A stretch of DNA of 64,000 bases from an uncultured Oscillospiraceae bacterium (GCA_902492455.1 CABULH010000002.1:1-64000), one strand, 5' to 3'. Positions 24,455 to 32,187 are shown, numbered from the stretch's first letter. Notes: generated by a model not told the origin, from the sequence alone. Made by a program: numbers and translations.

Positions 24455-25324
24455 ATGGGGGCGTTGTCAAAGGTGAATTGGCGGCGCGGGCTGCTGGATG
24501 CAGGCGGTTATCTGCTGGGCAGTGTGCTGTATGCCCTGTCGGTGAACATTTTCACCGCGCCGAATCACATTGCTCCCGGGGGCGTCACCGGTGTGTCCAC
24601 CCTGTTGAACTATCTCTTTCATCTCCCGATTGGTACGATGATTATTGTTATCAACCTGCCGCTGCTGGCAGCGTCCTGGTTCCGTTTGGGCCGGGCCTTT
24701 ACCCTGCGCACCGCTGTGGTGACGCTGCTCTCTTCCGTGGTGATCGATGCCGCAGCCCCCTTTCTGCCCGCTTTCCGGGGGGATACCATCTTGGTGGCGG
24801 TGTTCGGCGGCGTGCTGGCGGGAACCGGCCTGGGGCTGATTTTTATGCGGGGTGCCACCACCGGCGGCAGTGAAATTGTCGCCCGTCTGCTGGAGCGGAA
24901 GTTTCATCACATTCCCATCGGCCGACTGATCCTGCTGGTGGATGCCATGGTGGTGGCGGCTTCGGCGGTGGTATACGGCAATATAGAAAGCGCCCTGTAT
25001 GCCATGGTGATGATTTTTGTTTCCTCCAGCATGATGGATGCCCTGGTTTACGGCGCGGACAAGGGAAAGATGCTGCTGATTATGACCCGGAAGGAGCGGG
25101 AGATTGCCGACGCGGTGCTGGAACGGATGAAGCGTGGCGTTACCATGCTCAACGCCACCGGCGCTTATACCGGCGGGGAACGACGGGTGCTGCTCTGCGC
25201 AGTGCGGCGGTCGGAGATGTACCAGCTGCGCACCCTGGTGCAGGATTTGGATCCGGCGGCTTTCATGATTGTGGTGTCCACCGACGAGGTGCTGGGAGAG
25301 GGCTTCAAGACACAGGGAAAATAA
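24455..25324 (+). CDS. YitT-family membrane protein
   Basis: Integral membrane protein of 289 residues with five or six hydrophobic segments in the first 190 residues (YLLGSVLYALSVNIFTAPNHIAPGGVTG is the family opening) and a soluble DUF2179 domain at the C-terminus (about 225-280). Function of the family is unknown; transport has been suggested. It begins 13 bases after mrnC with a strong site (AAGGGGGG), so the two are probably co-transcribed. Confidence 0.92.
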   Translation: MGALSKVNWRRGLLDAGGYLLGSVLYALSVNIFTAPNHIAPGGVTGVSTLLNYLFHLPIGTMIIVINLPLLAASWFRLGRAFTLRTAVVTLLSSVVIDAAAPFLPAFRGDTILVAVFGGVLAGTGLGLIFMRGATTGGSEIVARLLERKFHHIPIGRLILLVDAMVVAASAVVYGNIESALYAMVMIFVSSSMMDALVYGADKGKMLLIMTRKEREIADAVLERMKRGVTMLNATGAYTGGERRVLLCAVRRSEMYQLRTLVQDLDPAAFMIVVSTDEVLGEGFKTQGK

Positions 25325-25403
25325 GCGGGTTTATCCATTTGAAGACACTGTATGCCGAAGAAAGATTATGGATCGGTTATTGCTGGAATGGCAGAATATA
25401 AAG

Positions 25404-25449
25404 AAAAAGGAACCGCTGCAAATGGTTTAATTTGCAGCGGTTCCTTTTT
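25404..25449 (+). terminator. Bidirectional terminator after yitT
   Basis: Perfect 19-bp stem (25404-25422 with 25431-25449), 8-base loop, ending in TTTTT on one strand and with a matching A-run on the other. It ends the yitT operon. The C-terminal codons and stop of the opposing ribbon-helix-helix gene lie inside it. Confidence 0.85.
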
Positions 25450-25627
25450 CGTCTTCCATGTTTTCCAAGGCATATTTGCAGCATTGAAGGATCAGCAGAT
25501 TAAAGGATATATCATTTTCCTGAGCCAGCTGGTTCAGCCGCTCAAACAAGGGCTCCGTAAATCGGACGGTACGGGGAATATTGGCGTTTTTAAATTCGTT
25601 TTCAATCCGAAACATCGCAGCAGTCAT
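25427..25627 (-). CDS. Small ribbon-helix-helix-like regulator (66 aa)
   Basis: Resembles Arc/CopG-type DNA-binding proteins: a beta strand (IPRTVRFTEP, about residues 17-26), then two helices (LFERLNQLAQENDI and FNLLILQCCKYALENM). Good ribosome site GGAGGGGG before the ATG. Monocistronic. Its final codons (EKGTAAN) are encoded in the loop and stem of the terminator. The upstream region carries TAACCATTT at 25662 and 25686, 24 bases apart, and the palindrome AACCATAAATGGTT, possible self-binding sites. Confidence 0.6.
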   Translation of the reverse strand: MTAAMFRIENEFKNANIPRTVRFTEPLFERLNQLAQENDISFNLLILQCCKYALENMEDEKGTAAN

Positions 25628-25743
25628 ATCCCCCTCCGTGTTTTTAGTCTTGTTCTAATTGTAACCATTTTAGACGTTATTTATATAACCATTTATGGTT
25701 GCATTTTAGAATAGGCTGTGATATAGTAGCTATACCGGAGGGA

Positions 25744-26385
25744 TTACACCGATGCTAAAACTTCCCGGCTATTCATACGGGCTTCCGCCGCACGCCAGTC
25801 GATGAGGGAAAACCATAGATCAAGATACTCCGCCCGCCGGTTTTGATACTGCAGATAATAGGCGTGTTCCCACACGTCCACCAGCAGCAGAGGCCGCACC
25901 CGGGCCCGCAGCGGCGTATCCTGGTTGGGTGTTTTTACGATATGCAGCCCGTCCTCCGCATCGGCGATCAGCCAGGCCCAGCCGGAGCCGAACTGGGTCA
26001 GAGCGGCCTGCTTCATCTGTGTTTTCCATTCCTCAAAGGAGCCGAAGGCTTTTTCCAGTCCGCGCCGCATGGCCGTGCCGGGTTGGTTCGATTCGCCGGT
26101 CATAGCCGCGAAGTAGAGCTCATGATTGTACACGCCGCCCGCATTATTGCGCACAGGTGTGCGCAGATTTTCCGGCAGACTGTCGATATGCATAATCAGT
26201 TTTTCCAGGCTCCAGTCGTGGTATGCCGGCGCGTCCTTCAGCGCGGCATTGAGGTTGTCCACATAGGTCTGCAGATGCTTGTCATGGTGAAATTCCAAAG
26301 TCCGCACATCCAGCACGGGCGCGAGGGAATCGTAAGCATAGGGCAGGGGCTGCAATGTAAAGGGATAATGCCGAGGCATGTTCAT
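25744..26385 (-). CDS. Superoxide dismutase, Fe/Mn type
   Basis: Converts superoxide to peroxide and oxygen, an oxygen-defence enzyme in an otherwise anaerobe-like genome. Counting from MNMPRHYPF: metal ligands His33 (FHHDKH), His88 (VYNHELYF), Asp170 and His174 (DVWEHAYYLQY). The GSGWAWL block at about 133 is typical. 213 residues. Start at 26385 (GGAAGG 4 bases upstream) or the ATG two codons on, which has a better spacing of 10; the frame extends 49 codons upstream without a ribosome site. Metal choice cannot be settled from sequence. Confidence 0.93.
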   Translation of the reverse strand: MNMPRHYPFTLQPLPYAYDSLAPVLDVRTLEFHHDKHLQTYVDNLNAALKDAPAYHDWSLEKLIMHIDSLPENLRTPVRNNAGGVYNHELYFAAMTGESNQPGTAMRRGLEKAFGSFEEWKTQMKQAALTQFGSGWAWLIADAEDGLHIVKTPNQDTPLRARVRPLLLVDVWEHAYYLQYQNRRAEYLDLWFSLIDWRAAEARMNSREVLASV

Positions 26386-26532
26386 CCGTCCTTCCAAAAA
26401 GAATTCGTACGGATGTAGTGTGCCGCAAAAGCGGTTTTTCATACCCTGGAAGCAAAAACCGGCACATTCTCGGGAATTCCTGCATATACTGGCAATAGGA
26501 ATGTGAAATGTTATTGGAACGAAGGTGAACAT

Positions 26533-26661
26533 ATGCTGACAAATTTTAAGCTGCTACTCAAAAGTATGTGCATATTCGGCATGGTTCTGTTCTGCTCGGC
26601 CGCGGCTTTGATTTTGCGGGGAATGCAGACCCTGTTTTTCGGAAGGCGGTGCGCGGTGTGA
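26533..26661 (+). CDS. Small membrane protein A, divergent from sod (42 aa)
   Basis: Not recognised. MLTNFKLLLKSMC is followed by a hydrophobic stretch (IFGMVLFCSAAALIL) and a basic end. GAAGGTG lies 5 bases before the ATG. The stop overlaps the next small frame as GTGA, a coupling arrangement that supports both being translated. It is transcribed away from the superoxide dismutase gene. Confidence 0.45.
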   Translation: MLTNFKLLLKSMCIFGMVLFCSAAALILRGMQTLFFGRRCAV

Positions 26662-26765
26662 GAGCGGTGAGCTGCTGGATAATCGGCCTGGCGGTTACCG
26701 CCTTGGCCAGCGGTTCCCTTGGCTTTTTGCTGGGCGCCTGTTTTCGGTGCGGTAAAAACAAATAA
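26658..26765 (+). CDS. Small membrane protein B, coupled to A (35 aa)
   Basis: Starts at GTG 26658, overlapping the stop of the preceding small gene by 4 bases, with GGAAGG 9 bases upstream. One glycine/alanine-rich hydrophobic segment (CWIIGLAVTALASGSLGFLLGACF) and a basic tail. Its stop codon lies in the stem of the following terminator. No family recognised. Confidence 0.4.
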   Translation: MRAVSCWIIGLAVTALASGSLGFLLGACFRCGKNK

Positions 26766-26811
26766 AACACAGGCTGCTGCCGTTATATCGGCAGCAGCCT
26801 GTGTTTTATTT
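26760..26811. terminator. Bidirectional terminator
   Basis: Perfect 23-bp inverted repeat (26760-26782 with 26789-26811), loop TTATAT, with A and T runs at the two ends. It separates the plus-strand small genes from the minus-strand ABC exporter. Confidence 0.9.
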
Positions 26812-26817
26812 GCCAAA

Positions 26818-27459
26818 TTATTGCACTCTTTTCAGGCCGTAGATGACATCCGATTTTTTTGCCACAGTGGGGGAGTGGGTGACAAGGATAATGCACTTTC
26901 CCTCATCGGCCAGATCCCGGAATATTCCCATGATTTCATCCTGGGTTTCCCCATCCAGATTGCCGGTTGGCTCGTCGGCCAAAATCACATCCGGATTATA
27001 AGAAAGCGCCCGGGCGATAGCCACCCGCTGCTGCTGTCCGCCGGACAGCTTCAGGATCCGGCGATTGGCTTCCCCTTCATTCAGGCCGACCTTTTCCAGC
27101 AGCGCCATGGCCTGAGCACGCTTGTTTTTTGATTTTACCCCGGCAATGTCCATGGACAGCTGAACATTTTCAAGGGCGGTGAGGTTGGTGAGGAGATTGA
27201 AGCTCTGAAATACCACCCCCACGCATTGGCGGCGGAAATCATATTTGTTAATGGCGGCGATATCCGTCCCTTTGTAGAGAATGCGCCCTTCGGTGGGAGA
27301 AGCCAGTCCGGACATCAGGGATAGCAAGGTGGTTTTGCCCGCGCCGGATTTTCCTACAATGGCGTAAATGGTCCCAGCGTCGAAGCCATAGCGGATGTGG
27401 CGCAGCACCGGTGTTTTATCGTAAGCAAAGGAGACATCGTCCAGTTCCAGCAAAGCCAT
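26818..27459 (-). CDS. ABC transporter ATP-binding protein (MacB/LolD type)
   Basis: ATPase partner of the FtsX-like permease upstream. Walker A GKSGAGKTT (36-44), Q-loop VVFQSFNLL, signature LSGGQQQR, Walker B VILADEPTGNLD, switch His in VTHS. 213 residues, the compact size of the MacB/LolD group, which drives mechanotransmission rather than plain transport. Its start is 20 bases after the permease stop. Substrate unknown; antimicrobial peptide or lipoprotein handling is typical of the group. Confidence 0.93.
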   Translation of the reverse strand: MALLELDDVSFAYDKTPVLRHIRYGFDAGTIYAIVGKSGAGKTTLLSLMSGLASPTEGRILYKGTDIAAINKYDFRRQCVGVVFQSFNLLTNLTALENVQLSMDIAGVKSKNKRAQAMALLEKVGLNEGEANRRILKLSGGQQQRVAIARALSYNPDVILADEPTGNLDGETQDEIMGIFRDLADEGKCIILVTHSPTVAKKSDVIYGLKRVQ

Positions 27460-27479
27460 GCATCTTCATCCTTTCTCGA

Positions 27480-29132
27480 TTAGTCTCGGTTGGCAAGAAT
27501 CTTCAGCGGTTCATACCGCATGATGAAGATCACGGATACGGCGCTGGCGATCAGCGCCAGCCCCAGGCCGATGGCCAATAACTCCAGCAGTACCGCCAGA
27601 TCGGTGGCGGAGGATACTTGGGAGATGTAGTTGGCTGCACCTTGGCCGAAGCCGCTGAATCCGCCTGGCTGAGCTATGGCTTCCATGCCGCCGAACATCC
27701 CCCCGGGCGGCTCCATCCCCTCCGGCTGCCGTCCGAAGGCATCCTGCCGCCGCTGTCCGCTTTCCTCCTGGGCGGAGATCTGAGACGCCAGCAGCGCGTT
27801 GGTGACCGGGACGGAAATCACCGCTCCCGCCGCCGTACCGATGATGACGGCGGCCAGGGTGACGGTCAGGGTTTCGGTAAGAAATTGGAGAGCTACCTTG
27901 CTTTTGCGCATGCCGATGGCGGTGAGCACGCCCACCTCATATTTTCGATCCCGAATGTTGAAGACGTTGATGACTACCAGTACCACCGCACCGATAGCGA
28001 GAACCACCAGCAGGAAATAGAGGGCGATGGTGCCCAGGTTTTCCAGCGGGGCCAGGCTTTGCTCAAACTGTGTGACATCTGCCGAGCTGACAGCGTAGGT
28101 GTCGGGGAGTCCCAGCGCGCGGGCTTCTCCTTCAAAAGCCTCATAATCCTCCACACTGGCGAACACATAGGTACCGGCCACCTGGCCGGAAACCGCAGCC
28201 GGAATCTCAGCCTCTTCTCCCTCTTCTCCCTCTTCTCCCTCATCCTCTGTATCCGCCGCCGCTTCCGCCTGAGCCTGCAGGGCTGCGGAAGCATCCACAA
28301 TCTGCTTGAGCGCCGGATAGCTGACTAAAACCTGATTGGCAGGATCGCTGAACAGCGGCATACCGCCGCCCATACCGCCGCTCTGCACCGATGCCTGTTC
28401 ATTGTGATAGATGCCCACCACGGTCAGTGTGTAGGTTTCCTCTTCATTTTGCGGATTGCAGAAGGTCAGCGTATCCCCCACGGCCAGATCGTTGTAAGCG
28501 GCCAGCTCATCGGAGATAACGCATTCGGCGGATTCCGTTCCGGCCGCAAACATGGCGCCCTCGGTGATGGCCCGGATGCCGTCCACGAAATCCGTCATAG
28601 CGTCGTCGCCGCTGTAGCCGATCACGGAGAAGTCTCCCTGGGAAGCCATGGCGGCCATACCGCCGAAGCCTTTGCCGCCGCCCGGGAAGCCGCCGGAATC
28701 CTGGTTGGAGCCGCCGTCATCGCCGCTGTCGGATGAGGAGGTGTCCACCGCTTCCAGGCCCTCCCCGCCGTTGAGACTGGCGGTCAGCGTATACGTAAAG
28801 GACTGTACCGATTCGGCCCCGGCATAGACCTGCAGTTCCTCCAGGGACAGCCCGCCGGTTCCCTGAAACATCTCTTTAAAGGAAGAGGGATCAAATCCTT
28901 CCCCCTGGTTCCGGTCGCCCCGAAATCCCTGCATCATGGACGAGCGGTCCACAGCGATTTGGGCGGTGACCGTCATATCGGCCAGCGCCTGATCCCGGGT
29001 GGATACCGCCGCCTGGCGGATGGAAAGCCCCACGCAGGCCGAAACGGCGATCAGCAGCACGATAATGCCGATGAGAATATTCCGGCCTTTGGAGCGGGTG
29101 ATGCTGCGCAGTGCGTTTTTGACAAGTACCAT
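27480..29132 (-). CDS. ABC transporter permease, FtsX/MacB type
   Basis: Four-segment permease (550 aa): membrane segment 1 at about 19-40, a large extracytoplasmic MacB-like domain (about 45-365) and three segments in the last 190 residues. The outer domain has Gly/Ser/Asp-rich insertions (near residue 140) and a run of Glu near 298-308 (EDEGEEGEEGEE), low-complexity additions common in Clostridia. Forms an operon with the ATPase that follows. The upstream region contains a hairpin but no sensor genes, unlike Bce-type modules. Confidence 0.9.
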   Translation of the reverse strand: MVLVKNALRSITRSKGRNILIGIIVLLIAVSACVGLSIRQAAVSTRDQALADMTVTAQIAVDRSSMMQGFRGDRNQGEGFDPSSFKEMFQGTGGLSLEELQVYAGAESVQSFTYTLTASLNGGEGLEAVDTSSSDSGDDGGSNQDSGGFPGGGKGFGGMAAMASQGDFSVIGYSGDDAMTDFVDGIRAITEGAMFAAGTESAECVISDELAAYNDLAVGDTLTFCNPQNEEETYTLTVVGIYHNEQASVQSGGMGGGMPLFSDPANQVLVSYPALKQIVDASAALQAQAEAAADTEDEGEEGEEGEEAEIPAAVSGQVAGTYVFASVEDYEAFEGEARALGLPDTYAVSSADVTQFEQSLAPLENLGTIALYFLLVVLAIGAVVLVVINVFNIRDRKYEVGVLTAIGMRKSKVALQFLTETLTVTLAAVIIGTAAGAVISVPVTNALLASQISAQEESGQRRQDAFGRQPEGMEPPGGMFGGMEAIAQPGGFSGFGQGAANYISQVSSATDLAVLLELLAIGLGLALIASAVSVIFIMRYEPLKILANRD

Positions 29133-29277
29133 GGCGCGCCTCCGGTGTGAATTTACAGGGGGTAACCCCGTTGCCGTCCACTTTACCGCCCCAACCTTGA
29201 ATGAACCTTAAAAAGAAGCGGAAAATCTCGTCTCAACCGCAAGCACGCGTTCAGTAGTCTGTCAATTGACGAAGGGT

Positions 29278-29315
29278 AAACTCCCGAAACGATTGTTCTA
29301 TCGTTTCGGGAGTTT
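29278..29315. terminator. Hairpin between RHH gene and exporter operon
   Basis: 16-bp perfect stem (29278-29293 with 29300-29315), loop TGTTCT. T-rich on the plus strand (TTTGATTTT). On the minus strand it lies 15 bases beyond the stop of the RHH gene at 29330. Confidence 0.6.
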
Positions 29316-29329
29316 GATTTTACGTAGTA

Positions 29330-29515
29330 TTATCCATCATTTTGGGGTTTTGAGGGAACATCCTGATGATGTTTTTTGAGTAAATCTTCAATCGCTTCGT
29401 CAAGCAGTCGGGTTTTCGGAATCCTCGTTGATTCTGCCAGCTTATTGAATGGTTCGATAAGTTCGTTTTTCAAAGATGAAGTGAATCTGGTTCTATTTTT
29501 TAAATAAGGTTCCAT
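29330..29515 (-). CDS. Ribbon-helix-helix-type repressor (61 aa)
   Basis: Short basic strand (NRTRFTSSL, residues 6-14) followed by two helices (KNELIEPFNKLAESTRI and KTRLLDEAIEDLLKKH), the Arc/CopG/antitoxin-like plan. Start ATG 29515 is chosen for its strong AAGGGGG site; a longer frame to 29563 lacks one. It is divergent from the gene at 29646, and the promoter region between them holds two copies of TATAGTGTATA overlapping both -10 regions. It likely represses itself and the divergent gene. Confidence 0.65.
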   Translation of the reverse strand: MEPYLKNRTRFTSSLKNELIEPFNKLAESTRIPKTRLLDEAIEDLLKKHHQDVPSKPQNDG

Positions 29516-29530
29516 ATATACGCCCCCTTG

Positions 29531-29606
29531 TATAGTGTATATATAGTTTAACCTATTTGCCAATAATATATAATTGGTTGCAAATAGTGACTATATAGTG
29601 TATAAT
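29531..29606. promoter_or_regulatory. Divergent promoter region with paired 11-mer operators
   Basis: TATAGTGTATA occurs at 29531-29541 and 29594-29604. The plus-strand promoter is TTGCAA (29578-29583), 17 bases, TATAAT (29601-29606), so the second copy covers the -10. A minus-strand promoter (TTGGCA, about 16 bases, TATACA) ends inside the first copy. Confidence 0.6.
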
Positions 29607-29645
29607 AAGTTCATCACAGAAAAAGAGGGAAAGGAATGATATGGT

Positions 29646-29933
29646 ATGGAAAGCGGATACGCTACATTCGAGGAGAATTTCCGTAATTGCTGTTCTTATT
29701 CTCGCTATCGTCTTGCCTATGAAAAAGCGCATGAGGACAAAGAACATATTCTTGTCTCACAGGAATGTGACAATCTTTTCCAAGAGATTCGGGCCAAGCT
29801 GGGCGAGGACGACATTCTGCTGAACAAATACGAGGAGGCGAAAAACCATGGATTTTGTCTAGATGAAGAGTTTATTTATCAGCAGGGGTTTCAGGACTGT
29901 GTGGTTCTCCTGCGCTGGATCGGGCTGCTGTAA
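29646..29933 (+). CDS. Hypothetical helical protein (95 aa)
   Basis: Not firmly recognised. Mostly charged helices (FEENFRN, AYEKAHEDKEHILVSQECDNLFQEIRAKL) ending in a hydrophobic GFQDCVVLLRWIGLL. The C-terminal plan resembles the small DUF6809-like proteins of Clostridia, including the one at 35826-36719, but that is a weak impression. Translated from ATG 29646 (AAAGGAATG about 12 bases upstream; an overlapping ATG at 29641 is out of frame). Has its own promoter and terminator and is probably controlled by the divergent RHH protein. Confidence 0.6.
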   Translation: MESGYATFEENFRNCCSYSRYRLAYEKAHEDKEHILVSQECDNLFQEIRAKLGEDDILLNKYEEAKNHGFCLDEEFIYQQGFQDCVVLLRWIGLL

Positions 29934-29943
29934 GCTATAAAGA

Positions 29944-29979
29944 AAAACGGCTCTGACCCTCGGCGGTCAGAGCCGTTTT
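29944..29979. terminator. Bidirectional terminator
   Basis: Perfect 15-bp stem AAAACGGCTCTGACC (29944-29958) with 29965-29979, loop CTCGGC. Lies between the plus-strand hypothetical gene and the end of spoVAE. Confidence 0.85.
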
Positions 29980-30007
29980 GCGCAATGTCGTTAACGAGGA
30001 GCGGCAG

Positions 30008-30373
30008 TCAGGACTTGTCGCCGGATTTTGCCACCAGCGCCACCAGATAACTGAACACCACCGCCGCGGTGATTCCTCCCGCCGCGCCGGTGACGCTGCC
30101 GGTGAGCACCCCCAGCAGCCCCTTTTCCTTGACCGCTTCCTCCACCCCTTTGGCCAGGGTGTAGCCGAAGCCGGTCAGCGGCACCGTGGCGCCTGCGCCG
30201 GCGAATTCCACAATGGGTTCGTACAGGCCGATGGCGGTCAGCACCACCCCCATCACCACGAACAGCACCAGGATGCGGGCCGGCGTCATGGCCGTCAAGT
30301 CGATCAGCAGCTGGCCGATCACGCAGATCACCCCGCCGATGATAAACGCTTTCAAAAGCATCAACCAATCCAT
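30008..30373 (-). CDS. Stage V sporulation protein AE (SpoVAE)
   Basis: Membrane protein of the SpoVA channel that moves dipicolinic acid into the forespore and out at germination. 121 residues, three or four hydrophobic segments. The blocks GQLLIDLTAMTPARILVLFVVMGVVL and FAGAGATVPLTGFGYTLAKGV are diagnostic. AAAGGCGGAG precedes the ATG. SpoVA genes usually occur in a row (AC-AD-AE); here spoVAE stands alone, so the others should be elsewhere. Confidence 0.93.
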   Translation of the reverse strand: MDWLMLLKAFIIGGVICVIGQLLIDLTAMTPARILVLFVVMGVVLTAIGLYEPIVEFAGAGATVPLTGFGYTLAKGVEEAVKEKGLLGVLTGSVTGAAGGITAAVVFSYLVALVAKSGDKS

Positions 30374-30533
30374 ATTTCTCCGCCTTTCAAGAGAGTTTTC
30401 TGAAAGGTATTCTCTGCCGGAAAGATGAAATTATGCGGCGGCGGGCCATATCACGCAAAAAATCCGGCCAGGCAGGCGGAGAAATTTTGTTTTTTATGGC
30501 TTTAGTGCCGAATTTATGGTAAAATGGACACAT

Positions 30534-30577
30534 CCAGGATATCCGCTCTATTTTGAATAGAGGCGGCTGTGCCCTGG
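30534..30577 (+). promoter_or_regulatory. Structured leader before a small membrane-protein gene
   Basis: CCAGG at 30534 pairs with CCTGG at 30573. An inner stem, CCGCTCTATT with AATAGAGGCGG, has a TTG loop and one bulge. A TAAAAT -10-like box lies just upstream at 30520. It may be a leader or small RNA; I match no known riboswitch. Confidence 0.35.
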
Positions 30578-30614
30578 CATTTGCTGTAAAAGTCAGAAAA
30601 AGGGCGGGAAAAGG

Positions 30615-30812
30615 ATGAAATTTTGCGTTTTCGGCGGATTTCTGTTTCTCGGCGGCTGTATGGCGCTAGTGGCGGCGTGCTTTGGTATGGAATGGATTGG
30701 TACGACTTATTGTATGCAGGTGCCGCTTTATTTTGGAATAGGGTCCATTATCCTTGGACTATTGCTTGGATTCTACGGCCTGTGGAGAAGGGACGATTCC
30801 CACCGGATGTGA
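30615..30812 (+). CDS. Small two-span membrane protein (65 aa)
   Basis: Not recognised. Two hydrophobic segments (VFGGFLFLGGCMALVAACFG and LYFGIGSIILGLLLGFYGLW) separated by a short polar loop, with a basic end. GGGAAAAGG before the ATG and its own terminator 8 bases after the stop favour a real gene. Located between sporulation genes, but nothing ties it to sporulation. Confidence 0.5.
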   Translation: MKFCVFGGFLFLGGCMALVAACFGMEWIGTTYCMQVPLYFGIGSIILGLLLGFYGLWRRDDSHRM

Positions 30813-30819
30813 AAAAAAT

Positions 30820-30854
30820 AAAAAGCTGAGAATCGAAAGATTCTCAGCTTTTTT
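30820..30854. terminator. Bidirectional terminator
   Basis: 15-bp perfect stem (30820-30834 with 30839-30853) closed by a GAAA tetraloop, flanked by A and T runs. Serves the small membrane-protein gene and the opposing rpsT. Confidence 0.9.
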
Positions 30855-30879
30855 CGCCATTCTACTAACGCCGGGCTAT

Positions 30880-31134
30880 TTATGCATTGGCTTTTTTAGC
30901 GAGGGCGGACTTTCTCCTGGCGGCGGTATTCTTATGCAGGAGACCCTTCGCCGCGGCCTGGTCGATCTTCTTAACAGCGGCGCGGAAAGCCTCGTCCTTG
31001 TTTTCGGCGCCGGTTTCGATAGCCAGATTCGCCTTTTTGATTTCCGTGCGCAGCTCGGAACGGGCGGCCTTGTTGCGGGCGGTTTTCGCCGCGATGACCT
31101 TGACGCGTTTCTTCGCGGATTTAATATTGGGCAT
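30880..31134 (-). CDS. Ribosomal protein S20
   Basis: 16S-binding primary assembly protein of the 30S subunit, 84 residues from MPNIKSAKKRVKV at 31134 (GGAGGTG upstream). Very basic, Ala/Lys-rich, ending SALAKKANA. Divergent from gpr, the same order as in Bacillus (rpsT, gpr, spoIIP). Preceded by a good promoter, TTGCTT/TATATT. Confidence 0.97.
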   Translation of the reverse strand: MPNIKSAKKRVKVIAAKTARNKAARSELRTEIKKANLAIETGAENKDEAFRAAVKKIDQAAAKGLLHKNTAARRKSALAKKANA

Positions 31135-31183
31135 GGTCACACCTCCTCTGCAAAAGCTATTGGTCTTCAATCACGCACAAATT

Positions 31184-31212
31184 AATATACCACGGGTTTT
31201 CCCGAAAAGCAA
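31184..31212 (-). promoter_or_regulatory. rpsT promoter
   Basis: Minus strand TTGCTT (31212-31207), 17-base spacer, TATATT (31189-31184), about 50 bases before the rpsT start. Confidence 0.65.
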
Positions 31213-31224
31213 CTGTTTTTTTAA

Positions 31225-31253
31225 GAATATGGCCACTTTTTACGCAAATACTA
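31225..31253 (+). promoter_or_regulatory. Possible forespore sigma (F/G) promoter of gpr
   Basis: GAATA at 31225 and GCAAATACTA at 31244 loosely resemble sigma-F/G elements, but the spacing (14 bases) is short. Suggested mainly because gpr is a forespore gene in Bacillus. Confidence 0.25.
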
Positions 31254-31302
31254 AAGGGAAAGTCCCTTGCGCGCTAAAAAATAGGAAAAAGGAGTGGCTC
31301 AG

Positions 31303-32187
31303 ATGCAGATTCGCACCGACCTGGCCCTGGAGGCGGCGGAGAAAGCGCCGGAAATGCCCCAACTCACCGCGGAGGACGTGGAAAAGACCCAGCTGACCGA
31401 AGGAGAGGCCACCGTCACCCGCATCCATATCCGCAGCCGGCGGGGCAGCGAGGCTTTGGGACGGGAACCCGGCCGCTACATCACGGTGGAGGTGCCGCCC
31501 CTGTCGGATAACGATGAGAAGCTGGTGGAATACGCCCGGCTCATCGGCCGGGAGCTGGCCGCCCTGCTGCCGGAATCCGGCACGGTCCTGGTCACCGGTC
31601 TGGGCAATGAAGCCATCACCCCCGACGCTTTGGGGCCCAGAGCCTCCCGCATGGTTTTGGCTACCCGTCACATCCAGGGGGAATTCGCCCGCAGCAGCGG
31701 CTTGGATGATCTGCGTCCCGCGGCAGTGCTGGCCCCCGGCGTGCTGGGGCAGACCGGCGTGGAGAGCGGAGAAATCGTGGGCGGATTGTGCGGGGTGGTG
31801 AAGCCGGCGGCGGTGATCGCCATCGACGCTCTGGCGTCCCGCAGCGTGGCCAGGCTGGGCTGTACCGTTCAGCTGTGCGATACCGGCATCGCTCCCGGCT
31901 CAGGGGTAGGCAACAACCGCAAGGAGCTTAACCGGCAGCTGCTGGGGGTGCCGGTCATTGGCCTGGGGGTGCCCACGGTGGTGGATGCCCGCACGCTGGC
32001 GGCGGAACTGACCGGCAGCGAATCGGCGGCGGAGCAGGTGGCTCCCCGGGGCGCTCAGATGATGGTTACCCCCCGGGAGATCGATTTGATTATCAGCCGG
32101 GCTTCCCGGCTGGTGGCCATGGCCGTCAACGCGGCGCTGCAGCCGGAATACTCCCCGCTGGAACTCATCACCGTTGCCGCCGGATAA
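31303..32187 (+). CDS. Germination protease Gpr
   Basis: Aspartic-type protease that degrades small acid-soluble spore proteins at germination; made as a zymogen in the forespore. The N-terminus MQIRTDLALEA matches the family start, with GGAG 8 bases upstream; GTG at 31294 is an alternative that adds three residues. Conserved stretches: VTGLGNEAITPDALGP, TRHIQGEF, GVLGQTG, IAIDALASRS, GIAPGSGVGNNRKEL, GVPTVVDA. 294 residues. Followed 36 bases later by spoIIP. Confidence 0.95.
   Translation: MQIRTDLALEAAEKAPEMPQLTAEDVEKTQLTEGEATVTRIHIRSRRGSEALGREPGRYITVEVPPLSDNDEKLVEYARLIGRELAALLPESGTVLVTGLGNEAITPDALGPRASRMVLATRHIQGEFARSSGLDDLRPAAVLAPGVLGQTGVESGEIVGGLCGVVKPAAVIAIDALASRSVARLGCTVQLCDTGIAPGSGVGNNRKELNRQLLGVPVIGLGVPTVVDARTLAAELTGSESAAEQVAPRGAQMMVTPREIDLIISRASRLVAMAVNAALQPEYSPLELITVAAG

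Noticed and set aside
26742..26815. tRNA-like fold at the sod/ABC junction
   Set aside because: It is a simple perfect hairpin; no tRNA arms or conserved T-loop sequence.
29330..29933. Classical toxin-antitoxin pair
   Set aside because: The genes are divergent, not co-transcribed, and the 95-residue protein matches no toxin I recognise; kept only as a regulatory finding.
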